A stretch of 64,000 bases of DNA from UBA2897 sp036733925 (GTDB lineage Bacteria > Bacillota > Negativicutes > Selenomonadales > Selenomonadaceae). Below, piece after piece: positions 24,764-32,724 of the stretch. Under the pieces are notes generated by a model, which was not told the origin of the DNA, made no database searches, and saw only the letters and a program-made list of their open reading frames with translations. The first letter of the stretch is position 1. Each line of letters starts with the position of its first letter. Location: positions 9,331 through 73,330 of the forward strand of contig DAIMZO010000009.1 in NCBI GenBank assembly GCA_036733925.1. The letters are read 5' to 3'. Position numbers and translations under genes: made by a program.

Positions 24764-25423
24764 TTACTTCATCAGATCCGAGGCTTCCCGGAGCTGTTTC
24801 TGCTGTTCTTTGTCCATCGTGATCTTGCCGTGGACGAGGCGGATGAGGCCGCGCTCTTTGAGCTTCGCGACGCCGCGGTTGACGGTCTTGACGCTCGTAC
24901 CGATGTCGTCGGCAATCTGCTGGCGGCTCGTATGCAGGATGAAGAGGTCGGTCTGCACGTTGCCGAGGCGTTTCAGCAGGTATTGGTAGAGTCGCTCGAG
25001 GCTCGGCTGGAATTTGATGCGGCCGTTCTCATCGGAGGTCGGGTACATCTTCTCGGCGAGCTGCTCGGCGACGATGAACGCGAAGTCGCTGTCCTCGCGG
25101 AACCAACGGATGAAGGTATCGTCGCTCATCGCGAGGACGTCGCAGCTCGTGATGGCTTCGTTGGTCGCCGAATAGACGGGCTGATGCGCGAGCACCTCGA
25201 GGTCACCGATGACCTGCCCGGCTTTCAGCGTCGCGAACGTATAGCGCTGTCCGCTGACGAATTCGTTGCTGACGCGCGTGCTGCCCTTCAGCATGATGTA
25301 GACGCGCTTCGCGTTTTCCCCTTTGCGCACGATGAATTCCCCGGGCAGGAAGGTCTTCCGCACGATGAATTTGCGGAGGCCTTCTGGCACATGGGAAAGG
25401 ATGTCGGATAGATTCGGCTGCAT
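24764..25423 (-). CDS. Crp/Fnr-family transcriptional regulator
   Basis: 219 residues: an N-terminal cyclic-nucleotide-binding fold (FLPGEFIVRKGENAKRVYIM, then LKAGQVIGDLEVLA) and a C-terminal winged helix (SRQQIADDIGTSVKTVNRGVAKL near 165). There is no N-terminal cysteine cluster as in FNR, and the RS residues that bind cAMP in CRP are not evident, so the effector is unknown. The longest frame starts at 25465; GTGAGGGGAAACACT favours the ATG at 25423. It is transcribed divergently from the purine permease gene, which is one possible target. Confidence 0.9.
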   Translation of the reverse strand: MQPNLSDILSHVPEGLRKFIVRKTFLPGEFIVRKGENAKRVYIMLKGSTRVSNEFVSGQRYTFATLKAGQVIGDLEVLAHQPVYSATNEAITSCDVLAMSDDTFIRWFREDSDFAFIVAEQLAEKMYPTSDENGRIKFQPSLERLYQYLLKRLGNVQTDLFILHTSRQQIADDIGTSVKTVNRGVAKLKERGLIRLVHGKITMDKEQQKQLREASDLMK

Positions 25424-25450
25424 AGTGTTTCCCCTCACTTCTTTGCTGCA

Positions 25451-25467
25451 AGGAATGGAAAGCATTC
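25451..25467. promoter_or_regulatory. Inverted repeat in the leader of the Crp/Fnr gene
   Basis: GGAATG-GAAAG-CATTCC lies between the -10 box and the start codon of the Crp/Fnr gene. It could be an autoregulatory operator; no direct proof. Confidence 0.35.
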
Positions 25468-25476
25468 CTCCTCTCT

Positions 25477-25504
25477 ATTATAACCCGAAACGCGAAAAGA
25501 GCAA
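25477..25504 (-). promoter_or_regulatory. Promoter of the Crp/Fnr gene
   Basis: On the minus strand: TTGCTC (25504-25499), 16-bp spacer, TATAAT (25482-25477), about 55 bases before the ATG. Confidence 0.7.
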
Positions 25505-25564
25505 AGCCGTCTGTATTTTCAAATTTTATGCAAAAAAGCCGTTTTGGGGACAGCCGTCCTTTCT

Positions 25565-25578
25565 TTCCTGCGCAGGAA
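25565..25578. promoter_or_regulatory. Perfect 14-bp palindrome upstream of the purine permease gene
   Basis: TTCCTGCGCAGGAA is its own reverse complement and sits 50 bases before the permease start in the divergent intergenic region, a position typical of an operator. The binding protein is unknown. Confidence 0.4.
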
Positions 25579-25627
25579 TGTGTAGACTGAATATAGAGCC
25601 AAGATGAGACATGGAAAGGAGATGGCG

Positions 25628-26911
25628 GTGTTGCGGACTCTGTTTGAAGGAGCACTGAAGGATCGGCAGCTCGCGCAGCGTGAGATTGTTGCGGGCATCA
25701 CCGCATTCTTCGCCATCTCGTACATCATCGTGGTCAATCCGATGATCCTCGCGGATGCGGGAATCCCAGCGGAGCTCTCCGTCTTTGCGACGATTTTCTC
25801 GTCCATCGTCGGGTGCTTCATCATGGCGTTCGTCGCGGATGCGCCGATCGTGCTGACGCCCGGCATGGGAGTCAACGCGTTCTTCACGTACACGATCTGC
25901 GTCAGCATGGGACTGCACTGGCATGAGGCCATCGCGATCACACTGGTCTCCGGGTGCATCTTCGCGTTCGTCGCCTGCACGAAATGGCGCGAGCGCCTGT
26001 CCCAGGCGGTGCCGGGGTCGCTGAAATGTGCGATCACGGCGGGCATCGGCCTGTTCCTCGTCGAGATCGGCCTCGAGAAGGCCGGGCTTATCCGCGCGGG
26101 CAAGAACTCGATCCTCGCGCTTGGCGACCTTTCGAGTCCGATGACGCTGCTCGCGCTGTTCGGCCTCGTCCTGAGCCTCGCGCTCTACCTGCGCAATGTC
26201 CGCGGAAACTTCTTCCTCGCAATCGTGGCGACGAGCGTGCTCGCGGCCGTCTTCGGCCTGCGCGACGAGGTGGCGCTCGACCTCAATTTCAGCAATCTGT
26301 CTGCTTATCCGGAACTCTTGTTTCAGGCAGATTTTTCTAGATTCCTTTCCGCGCCGTTCCTGCTTTCGGTGTTTTCGATGTCGATGATCATGGTCTTCGA
26401 GACCATGGGTCTGCTCGAAGGCATCCTGCCGGATCAGGCTAAATTCAAAAAGACCTTCGAGGGCTCGGCGTTTACGACGATCCTCTCGAGTCTTATGGGA
26501 ACCAGCCCGACGGTGGCTGCCGCGGAAAGCGCGGCGGGCATCGCGAGCGGCGGCCGGACGGGCCTCATGGCGCTGACGGCCGGGGTGCTTTTTGCCCTAT
26601 CCCTTTTCTTTATTCCCTTACTCTCTTACGTGCCCCAGGCTGCGATCGCACCGGTCATCATCATTACCGGCGCGGTCATGATGCAGCAGCTCCAGTATGT
26701 GGAGTTCAACGACTTTTCGGAATGGTTCCCCGCCTTCCTCGTCGTCGTGCTGATTCCGCTTACGGGCAGCATCTCCACGGGCCTTGCGTTCGGGTTTACG
26801 GCATATCCCCTGCTGAAACTCATCATTGGACGCGCCCGGGAGGTCCACGCACTGGGGTATGGGCTCGGCTTTCTTTTCCTCATGAATCTCGTTTTCCAGG
26901 CGGGATTCTGA
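25628..26911 (+). CDS. AzgA-type purine (adenine/guanine/hypoxanthine) permease, NCS2 family
   Basis: About 427 residues with 12 or more hydrophobic segments. The N-terminal EIVAGITAFFAISYIIVVNP and LTPGMGVNAFFTYTIC are hallmarks of the AzgA/PbuG branch of NCS2 proton symporters; later MVFETMGLLEGILPD and MGTSPTVAAAESAAGIASGGRTGL fit the same group. Substrate is probably a purine base. The longest frame begins at 25604, but AAAGGAG at 25615-25621 gives good spacing only to the GTG at 25628 or the TTG at 25631. It is divergent from the Crp/Fnr gene. Confidence 0.9.
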   Translation: MLRTLFEGALKDRQLAQREIVAGITAFFAISYIIVVNPMILADAGIPAELSVFATIFSSIVGCFIMAFVADAPIVLTPGMGVNAFFTYTICVSMGLHWHEAIAITLVSGCIFAFVACTKWRERLSQAVPGSLKCAITAGIGLFLVEIGLEKAGLIRAGKNSILALGDLSSPMTLLALFGLVLSLALYLRNVRGNFFLAIVATSVLAAVFGLRDEVALDLNFSNLSAYPELLFQADFSRFLSAPFLLSVFSMSMIMVFETMGLLEGILPDQAKFKKTFEGSAFTTILSSLMGTSPTVAAAESAAGIASGGRTGLMALTAGVLFALSLFFIPLLSYVPQAAIAPVIIITGAVMMQQLQYVEFNDFSEWFPAFLVVVLIPLTGSISTGLAFGFTAYPLLKLIIGRAREVHALGYGLGFLFLMNLVFQAGF

Positions 26912-27004
26912 AAGCACGGCAGGGTTTCTCTGCCGTCCAGAAATTTACATAAAGCTTCGATGAAGGGCTCTGCATAGCGCGGGGCCTTTTGTCGTAACTA
27001 TTTT

Positions 27005-27033
27005 TTGCTTTCTTTGCGCACAGCCAGTATAAT
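27005..27033 (+). promoter_or_regulatory. Promoter of the REC-GGDEF-EAL gene
   Basis: TTGCTT at 27005, 17-bp spacer, TATAAT at 27028. Confidence 0.7.
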
Positions 27034-27143
27034 AAAAGAGGAAAACGCCTTGGAAATCACGAATGTATAAGGAAATAGGTTCTGCCTGCGCCCTGCTCAG
27101 CGGTGGGCGGCAAGGGATTGGATATGGCGAAGAGGGCGATGTT

Positions 27144-28844
27144 TTGAAAGAGAAACCCGTTATGCTGATCGCGGACGATGTGGAGATCAACCGCGTGATC
27201 CTGGCACAGTTTTTTCAGGATGAATATCAGATCGTCGAGGCGGCCAATGGCGCCGAGGCATGGGATATCATCACATCTCAGAAAGTGAATATTGTGCTCG
27301 CTGACCTCGTGATGCCGGTGATGGACGGCTACGAGCTGCTCGTCAGGATCAAGCGGCATGATTCGTATGCGTCCATCCCGGTTCTCGTGATGACTGCGCG
27401 CACGGATGCGGACAGCGAGGTGCGCGCGATGGAGCTCGGTGCGTCGGATTTCGTGACGAAGCCGTACAATCCGACCGTTGTGCGCTGCCGCGTCCGCAAC
27501 GTCATGGCGCGGCTCGAGAACGAGTGGCGCCGCGTCGAGCAGACCGCGAAGGATCGCCAGTTCCGCGAGCTGCGCCGGCATGTCGAGCTCGACAGCCTGA
27601 CAAAGATCTACAATCGCGAGATGTTCTACCGCAAGGCGGCGGAGCGCATGCAGGCGGCGAGCCGGCGCAAGTTCGTGATCGTCTACCTAGACATCAGCTG
27701 CTTCAAGGTCATCAACGATTTGTTCCGCATGGAGACGGGCAACCTCGTGCTGAAGATGGCCGCGTACTATTTCAAGGCGCTGGTCGGTCAGGAGGGCCTC
27801 GCGGGCCGCATGGAGGCCGATCATTTCGCACTGTGCATGCCGAAGGACAACCTGCATATCGAGCAGCTCCTGAAGGGGCTCGACAGCACGATGAAGTCGC
27901 TCGGCATCAGCCATCACGTGCTGTTCTACGCTGGCATCTACCCAGTCGAGAACACGTATCTGCCGGTCGACCAGATGTGCGACCGCGCGCACATGGCGCT
28001 GAATCAGGTCAAGGGCAACTATATGCACCGCTACGCCATCTACGACGAGAGCATGCGCGAGGTCATGCTCGAGGAGCAGATGATTGTCCGCGATATGGAG
28101 TTCGCGCTGCAGGAGCATCAGTTCTGCATTTTCCTGCAGCCGGTCTACGACCAGCAGACGAAAAAGATTGTCGGTGCCGAAGCGCTCGTGCGCTGGAATC
28201 ATCCGAAGCGCGGCATGATCTCCCCGGCGAGCTTCATCCCGGTCTTCGAGCGCAACGGCTTCATCGTGCGGCTCGACCGCTTCGTCTGGGAGGATGTCTG
28301 CAAGTTGCTGCGGAAACGGATGCAGTCGGGCAGGCCGGTCACGCCGGTATCGGTCAATGTTTCGCGGCTGAACTTCTACAATGAGAACCTGCTGAACTAC
28401 CTGCAGGAGCTCGTGCAGAAATATCAGCTGAGTTCGGATCTGCTGCGGCTCGAGATTACGGAGACCGCCTACACGCAGAACCCGCGCCAGCTCATTGAGA
28501 TGGTCAAGAAGTTCCGCGAGGCGGGCTTCCAAGTGCTCATGGACGATTTCGGCAGCGGCTACTCGTCGCTGAACATGCTGAAGAACCTGCCGGTCGATAT
28601 CCTGAAGATCGACATGGCGTTCGCGAACGAGGTCGATACCTCCGGGCGCGCGCGCATCATCATGAAGGCCATCGTGAACATGGCGAAAGACCTCGGCATT
28701 GGCATCGTGACCGAGGGCGTCGAGACGAAACCGCAGCTCGATTACCTCGCGGGCATCGGCTGCCGGAACATTCAGGGGTATTATTTCTCGCGGCCGATTC
28801 CGGTACCGGAGTTCGTCGCGCTCTGTGATAAGGAGGGTGCCTGA
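27144..28844 (+). CDS. Response regulator with degenerate GGDEF and intact EAL domain
   Basis: A receiver domain (acidic ADDVE, phospho-Asp in LADLVMP, Lys in VTKPY) is followed by a GGDEF-like domain near 160-310 and an EAL domain to the end. The GGDEF signature is replaced by RMEADHFAL, so cyclase activity is unlikely. The EAL domain keeps EALVRW, VSVNVSR, LEITET, MDDFGSGYSS, ILKIDM and VTEGVE, so c-di-GMP phosphodiesterase activity is likely. It acts in the cytoplasm. The longest frame starts at ATG 27063; GAAGAGGGCGATG before TTG 27144 gives a more usual REC N-terminus. The cognate kinase is not adjacent. Its stop shares bases with the next ATG (TGATG). Confidence 0.9.
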   Translation: MKEKPVMLIADDVEINRVILAQFFQDEYQIVEAANGAEAWDIITSQKVNIVLADLVMPVMDGYELLVRIKRHDSYASIPVLVMTARTDADSEVRAMELGASDFVTKPYNPTVVRCRVRNVMARLENEWRRVEQTAKDRQFRELRRHVELDSLTKIYNREMFYRKAAERMQAASRRKFVIVYLDISCFKVINDLFRMETGNLVLKMAAYYFKALVGQEGLAGRMEADHFALCMPKDNLHIEQLLKGLDSTMKSLGISHHVLFYAGIYPVENTYLPVDQMCDRAHMALNQVKGNYMHRYAIYDESMREVMLEEQMIVRDMEFALQEHQFCIFLQPVYDQQTKKIVGAEALVRWNHPKRGMISPASFIPVFERNGFIVRLDRFVWEDVCKLLRKRMQSGRPVTPVSVNVSRLNFYNENLLNYLQELVQKYQLSSDLLRLEITETAYTQNPRQLIEMVKKFREAGFQVLMDDFGSGYSSLNMLKNLPVDILKIDMAFANEVDTSGRARIIMKAIVNMAKDLGIGIVTEGVETKPQLDYLAGIGCRNIQGYYFSRPIPVPEFVALCDKEGA

Positions 28845-29497
28845 TGCAGGCGTTTATCTTCGATATGGACGGGGTCATCATCGACAGCGAGCCGGTGCAT
28901 GTCCGCGCAAAAAAGGACGCGTTCGCGCACTATGGCGTGAAAATCTCGGACCGTGATTTTGACGAGTTCGCGGGGCAGCCGGCCATCGCGATGTTCCGGG
29001 CCGTTCTCGAGCGGCAGGGCCGGACGGATATCCGGCCGGAGGATCTCGCGGCATACAAGCACAAGCGGTATCAGGAGCTCTTCGAGGCGGGCGATGTCAA
29101 GGCCGTGCCGGGGACGCTCGACTTCATCGCGAGCCTGCGCGAGGCGGGCATCCCGCTCGCGCTCGCGACCTCTTCGCATTGGCAGGCCATCCGTGCGACG
29201 CAGAGGAAGTTCCATTTCGAGGACGCGTTCGCGGCCATCGTCGCGGGCGAGGATCTGCCGCGGAGCAAGCCGGATCCGACCATCTACCGCATGGCGGCGG
29301 AGAAGCTCGGCGTCCTGGCCGCCGAATGCGTCGTGCTCGAGGACGCGAACGCCGGCGTGCGCGCGGCGAAGGGGGCCGGCATGCACTGCATCGCCTACCG
29401 GAACCCGAGCAGCGGCCAGCAGGATCTATCGATGGCGGATCTCGTCATCGACCGGATCTCGGATCTGCGCGTGGAGGACATCCAGCGCCGGTTCTGA
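28844..29497 (+). CDS. HAD-superfamily hydrolase, beta-phosphoglucomutase-like
   Basis: 217 residues. Motif I DMDGVIIDSEPVH near residue 5, motif II ATSSHW near 103, motif III Lys in PRSKPDPTIY near 140 and motif IV LEDANAGVRAAKGAGM near 163 give a complete subfamily IA phosphatase with a small helical cap. The family includes beta-phosphoglucomutase and sugar or phosphoglycolate phosphatases; the cap residues do not allow me to choose. The ATG overlaps the stop of the EAL gene by one base, so translation is coupled. Confidence 0.9.
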   Translation: MQAFIFDMDGVIIDSEPVHVRAKKDAFAHYGVKISDRDFDEFAGQPAIAMFRAVLERQGRTDIRPEDLAAYKHKRYQELFEAGDVKAVPGTLDFIASLREAGIPLALATSSHWQAIRATQRKFHFEDAFAAIVAGEDLPRSKPDPTIYRMAAEKLGVLAAECVVLEDANAGVRAAKGAGMHCIAYRNPSSGQQDLSMADLVIDRISDLRVEDIQRRF

Positions 29498-29545
29498 CCG
29501 CGGCAGGCGGAGAAGGAACGGACAGGATAGGAGAGCTTTGCTTTT

Positions 29546-30211
29546 ATGAAATACATTGTTGTGGATCTCGAGATGAATCCGGTCGACCGGAAGCTCCGCG
29601 AGGTGCGGAAGAATCTCCGCGAGGAGGTCATCGAGTTCGGCGCTGTGCGCCTCGATGAGCATTTCGAGCAGGAATCGACGTTCCGGCAGTACGTGCAGCC
29701 GGAGTACGGGAAGATCAAGCGGCATATCACGGAGCTCACGAGCATCACGCAGGATATGGTCGACGGCCAGCCCGCCTATGTGCCGAGCCTCCAGCGCTTC
29801 GTCGACTGGGTCGGCGAGGAGGAGGTCAAGATCTACTCGTGGAGCATGTCGGACATCAAGCAGCTGCGCGCGGAGTGCCGGTACAAGCTGCCGGACTTCG
29901 ATACGGGCTGGCTCGATGCGCGCTGGGTCGACCTGCAGCAGAAGTTCGATGACCGGCTCGGCCTGCACAACAACCTGGCGCTGAAGTACGCGCTCGGCGC
30001 GATGGATCACGATTTCGAGGGGCGGCAGCACACGGCGCTCGACGACGCGATCAACACGAGCTCAATCCTCGTGCTGATGCAGGATGACGCGAAGTTCCGC
30101 CGCGTCATGCAGCCGGTGCTCGAGATCCTCGAGCCGAAGGAGGAGCTTTCGGACTCGATCGGCGATCTGTGCCCGGATCTCCTGAAGCTCAAGGCGCAGC
30201 TCGAGGACTGA
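29546..30211 (+). CDS. DEDDh 3'-5' exonuclease (KapD-like)
   Basis: 221 residues with the RNase T/DNA polymerase III epsilon exonuclease fold: VVDLEMNP (Asp and Glu of motif I near 7-9), SWSMSDIKQL (motif II Asp) and HTALDDAINT (His and Asp of motif III). The insertion NPVDRKLREVRKN after motif I and the overall size resemble Bacillus KapD and similar exonucleases, whose targets are poorly defined. GGATAGGAGAGC precedes the ATG. It may be the third gene of the unit starting at 27144. Confidence 0.87.
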   Translation: MKYIVVDLEMNPVDRKLREVRKNLREEVIEFGAVRLDEHFEQESTFRQYVQPEYGKIKRHITELTSITQDMVDGQPAYVPSLQRFVDWVGEEEVKIYSWSMSDIKQLRAECRYKLPDFDTGWLDARWVDLQQKFDDRLGLHNNLALKYALGAMDHDFEGRQHTALDDAINTSSILVLMQDDAKFRRVMQPVLEILEPKEELSDSIGDLCPDLLKLKAQLED

Positions 30212-30278
30212 ACCGGATTTTTCGAAGCGCAGGACACAGCTTGAGAACGGAACCGGATTCCGGATGGGAGGCTTTCTG

Positions 30279-31136
30279 TTGGACAAGATGGGGATTCTGG
30301 GGCCGCCTGGCACGCATAGCGAGGCGGCCGCCTTGTATCTGAATGAGCGGCTCCCGGAGTCGCAGGAGCTCACGGCCTGCCCCGATATCTACGCGGTATT
30401 GCAGGCCGTCGAGCAGGGCGAGGTCGATACGGCGCTCGTGCCCGTCGAGAACTCGCTCGAGGGGTCGATCAACGTCACGCTCGATCTGCTCGCGCGCACG
30501 GACACGCTGATTGTGCGCCGCGAACTGATCTGGCCGGTGCATAACCAGCTCATGGCGAAATGCGGGCCGGGTGAGGTCAAGCGCATCTTCTCGCATCCGC
30601 AGCCGATCTCGCAATGCCGGCATTTCCTGCAGGAGCACTACCCGCATGCGGATCTCGTGAAGGTCGCGAGCACGGCGCGCGCGGCGGAGCTCGTCGGCGA
30701 CGTGCCGGCGGATACGGGCTTTGCGGCGATCTGCACGAAGCGCGGCGGCGAGCTGAACGGCCTGCGTACGCTCGCGGCCGATATCCAGGACAACATGGCG
30801 AACCGCACGCGCTTCTTCGAGGTCGCAAAAAGGGGCCGCTATGCGGATGGAACCGCCGGGCATCCGGACAAGGTGCTGATCATCTGTCAGATCGATGGGC
30901 ACGAGGCCGGCGCGCTCTGCAAGGTGCTCGAGGAGTTCGCGTTCCGCGATGTCAACATGACGCGGATCGAGTCGCGCCCGGCGCGCACCGAGCTCGGCGC
31001 CTATATCTTCTTCTTCGATCTCGAGACGAAAGGCGTGACGGAGGAGGCTCTGCGAGCCTCCATCGAAGGCTGCCGCGCGCGCAGCATCTGGCTCCGGAAC
31101 CTCGGCGCCTTCCCCGTCCTCGAGGCGGCAATCTGA
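30279..31136 (+). CDS. pheA: Prephenate dehydratase
   Basis: Converts prephenate to phenylpyruvate in phenylalanine synthesis. 285 residues: GPPGTHSEAAA at the start, VPVENSLEGSIN near 58, and the catalytic NRTRFFEVAKRG near 180, followed by a C-terminal ACT domain (GALCKVLEEFAFRDVNMTRIESRP) for feedback control by phenylalanine. It lacks a chorismate mutase domain. The frame opens with ATG at 30264, but GGGAGG at 30266 lies inside it and points to the TTG at 30279. No other aromatic pathway gene is adjacent. Upstream I see no attenuator or T-box. Confidence 0.95.
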   Translation: MDKMGILGPPGTHSEAAALYLNERLPESQELTACPDIYAVLQAVEQGEVDTALVPVENSLEGSINVTLDLLARTDTLIVRRELIWPVHNQLMAKCGPGEVKRIFSHPQPISQCRHFLQEHYPHADLVKVASTARAAELVGDVPADTGFAAICTKRGGELNGLRTLAADIQDNMANRTRFFEVAKRGRYADGTAGHPDKVLIICQIDGHEAGALCKVLEEFAFRDVNMTRIESRPARTELGAYIFFFDLETKGVTEEALRASIEGCRARSIWLRNLGAFPVLEAAI

Positions 31137-31140
31137 TCCT

Positions 31141-31168
31141 GCCTTCCCCACAGGGGAAGGCTTTTTTT
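31141..31168 (+). terminator. Intrinsic terminator of pheA
   Basis: GCCTTCCCC, ACA loop, GGGGAAGGC, then seven T. Confidence 0.95.
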
Positions 31169-31177
31169 GTTGCCGTT

Positions 31178-31203
31178 GAAAACATTTTCAAAAGGTGGAA
31201 ACA
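31178..31203. promoter_or_regulatory. Conserved 26-bp lac-regulon element, copy 1
   Basis: Reads GAAAACATTTTCAAAAGG followed by TGGAAACA. It matches the copy at 34732-34757 at 22 of 26 positions and, like it, begins exactly 45 bases before a TATAAT box. It contains the inverted repeat GAAAA-CA-TTTTC plus a further GGAAA half. The likely binder is the RpiR protein encoded at 33835-34644 (inference). Its left half also resembles a CcpA cre site. Confidence 0.6.
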
Positions 31204-31222
31204 TGCGCGCGCGGACATTCCG

Positions 31223-31228
31223 TATAAT
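31223..31228 (+). promoter_or_regulatory. -10 box of the GH1-lacC unit
   Basis: TATAAT, with no recognisable -35 hexamer at the expected place (AACATG), 46 bases before the ATG at 31274. The poor -35 suggests dependence on an activator. Confidence 0.6.
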
Positions 31229-31273
31229 AGGTACAGTAAAGAAGCCGTGAAGACGGCTATGGGAGGTGAGCCT

Positions 31274-32707
31274 ATGATACGAAAACTGCCGGACGGGTTC
31301 GTCCTCGGCGCCGCGACGTCCGCGTATCAGGTGGAGGGCACGGCAGGGAGCCGCAGACCCTGCGTCTGGGATTCCTGGTTCTGGAAAAGCGGCTGCCCGT
31401 TCGACGGGACGCAGGCGAGCGACAGCTATCATCACTACGAAGAGGACATCGCGGCGTGCCGGGATTATCATATCGGGGCGCTCAGCATCTCCTTTGCGTG
31501 GACGCGGCTGATCGACGCGGACGGGAGGCCCGATGAGTCCGCCCTCGCCTTCTATGACCGGGTCATCGATGCGTGCCTGGCGGCTGGCGTCGAGCCCTAT
31601 GTGGCCCTGTATCATTTCGATATGCCGAAGGCGCTCGCGGATCGTGGTGGCTGGCTGGCCCCCGGCACGATCTCCGCGTTCACGCGCTACGCGCGGCTCT
31701 GCTTCGAGCATTTCGGCGACCGCGTGAAATACTGGATTACGATGAAGGATCCGGTCACGGAGGCTGTGAACGGCTATGTGACCGGGCTTTTCCCGCCGGG
31801 GGAGAAAGCGAAGATTCCCGAGGCGCTCTACGTCATGCACAAGATGCTCGTTGCGCACAGCCGCACCGTGAACCTCTACCGGAGCCTCGCGCTCGATGGC
31901 AAGATCGGGTTTGTGCACCGGGCGGAGCCCGTCTATCCGGCCGCGGACGTCAAGGTGGATCGGAAGGCGGCCTGGCTCGACGATGTGTTCACGAACCGCT
32001 TCGTGCTCGATGCCGTGCTCGACGGGAAATACAGCGCGGAGATCCGCGGTGCGCTCGATGAGATCCTCGCGCGGACCGGGGAGAGCTTTGCCCCGTCGTT
32101 CGAGGAGCTCGCGCAGATCCGCGACGCCTCGGCGCAGCTCGATTTCCTTGGGCTGAACTACTATACGAGCCATTTCGCCGCGGCCTGGCAGGGCGGCTTC
32201 GAGGTGCAGCACAACGCCGCGGGCGAGCCCGGCACGAGCGCCTACGCGCTGCCCGGCATCAGCCGGCGCGTACCGCGCACAAAGGTACCCGCCACGGACT
32301 GGGACTGGTCGATTTTCCCGCAGGGGCTCTACGACATCCTCGTGCGCATCCATCGCGAGTATCCGGGAAAGCCAATCCTGCTCACGGAGAACGGCATCGG
32401 ACTGCATGAGACTCTGCTCGATAATACCGTCGAGGACGATGACCGCATCGACTATCTGCGCCAGCATCTCACGGCCGTGCTCGACGCCATCGAGGACGGC
32501 GTGCCGGTCAAGGGGTTCTTCGTCTGGTCGCTCGTCGACGCGATGTCCTGGGCGAACGGCTACGACAAGCGCTACGGCCTGTTCTATGTGGACTATGCGC
32601 ACGGGAACTGCCGCTATGCCAAGAAGAGCGCGGAATGGTATCGCGATCTCGCGAAGAAGCGGATCATGCTGACAATCAGCGGGCTCAATATGAGCCTTGA
32701 GAAGTAA
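31274..32707 (+). CDS. GH1 family protein with altered acid/base motif (6-phospho-beta-galactosidase-like)
   Basis: 477 residues of the glycoside hydrolase 1 fold. The N-terminus GFVLGAATSAYQVEG, the phosphate-binding end ANGYDKRYGLFYVD and the nucleophile motif LLTENGIG near 370 are intact and place it beside LacG. The acid/base motif, TFNEP in active enzymes (and in the second GH1 at 36242), reads TMKDP near residue 155: Asn to Lys and catalytic Glu to Asp. Hydrolysis is therefore doubtful; it could be a slow enzyme, act on an unusual substrate, or be non-catalytic. The open frame extends back to 30614 over pheA, but GGGAGGTGAGCCT sets the ATG at 31274. It is followed by lacC after 17 bases. 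Confidence 0.9.
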   Translation: MIRKLPDGFVLGAATSAYQVEGTAGSRRPCVWDSWFWKSGCPFDGTQASDSYHHYEEDIAACRDYHIGALSISFAWTRLIDADGRPDESALAFYDRVIDACLAAGVEPYVALYHFDMPKALADRGGWLAPGTISAFTRYARLCFEHFGDRVKYWITMKDPVTEAVNGYVTGLFPPGEKAKIPEALYVMHKMLVAHSRTVNLYRSLALDGKIGFVHRAEPVYPAADVKVDRKAAWLDDVFTNRFVLDAVLDGKYSAEIRGALDEILARTGESFAPSFEELAQIRDASAQLDFLGLNYYTSHFAAAWQGGFEVQHNAAGEPGTSAYALPGISRRVPRTKVPATDWDWSIFPQGLYDILVRIHREYPGKPILLTENGIGLHETLLDNTVEDDDRIDYLRQHLTAVLDAIEDGVPVKGFFVWSLVDAMSWANGYDKRYGLFYVDYAHGNCRYAKKSAEWYRDLAKKRIMLTISGLNMSLEK

Positions 32708-32724
32708 AGAGGGTTTTGTTTTCT

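Noticed and set aside
26912..26940. Terminator after the purine permease gene (CGGCAG/CTGCCG)
   Set aside because: A hairpin is present but no T-run follows, so intrinsic termination cannot be claimed.
30212..30278. T-box or phenylalanine attenuator before pheA
   Set aside because: The spacer is only about 67 bases and has no T-box sequence, leader peptide or terminator.
31177..31191. CcpA cre site (TGAAAACATTTTCA)
   Set aside because: It differs from the cre consensus at the central G, and the same sequence continues into a longer element shared with the lacA promoter, where the cre likeness is poor. RpiR binding explains both copies better, though dual use is not excluded.
30614..31273. 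Extended N-terminus of the first GH1 gene overlapping pheA
   Set aside because: The frame is open by chance in GC-rich DNA; homology to GH1 begins at 31274 right after a good ribosome binding site, and pheA and its terminator occupy the upstream part.
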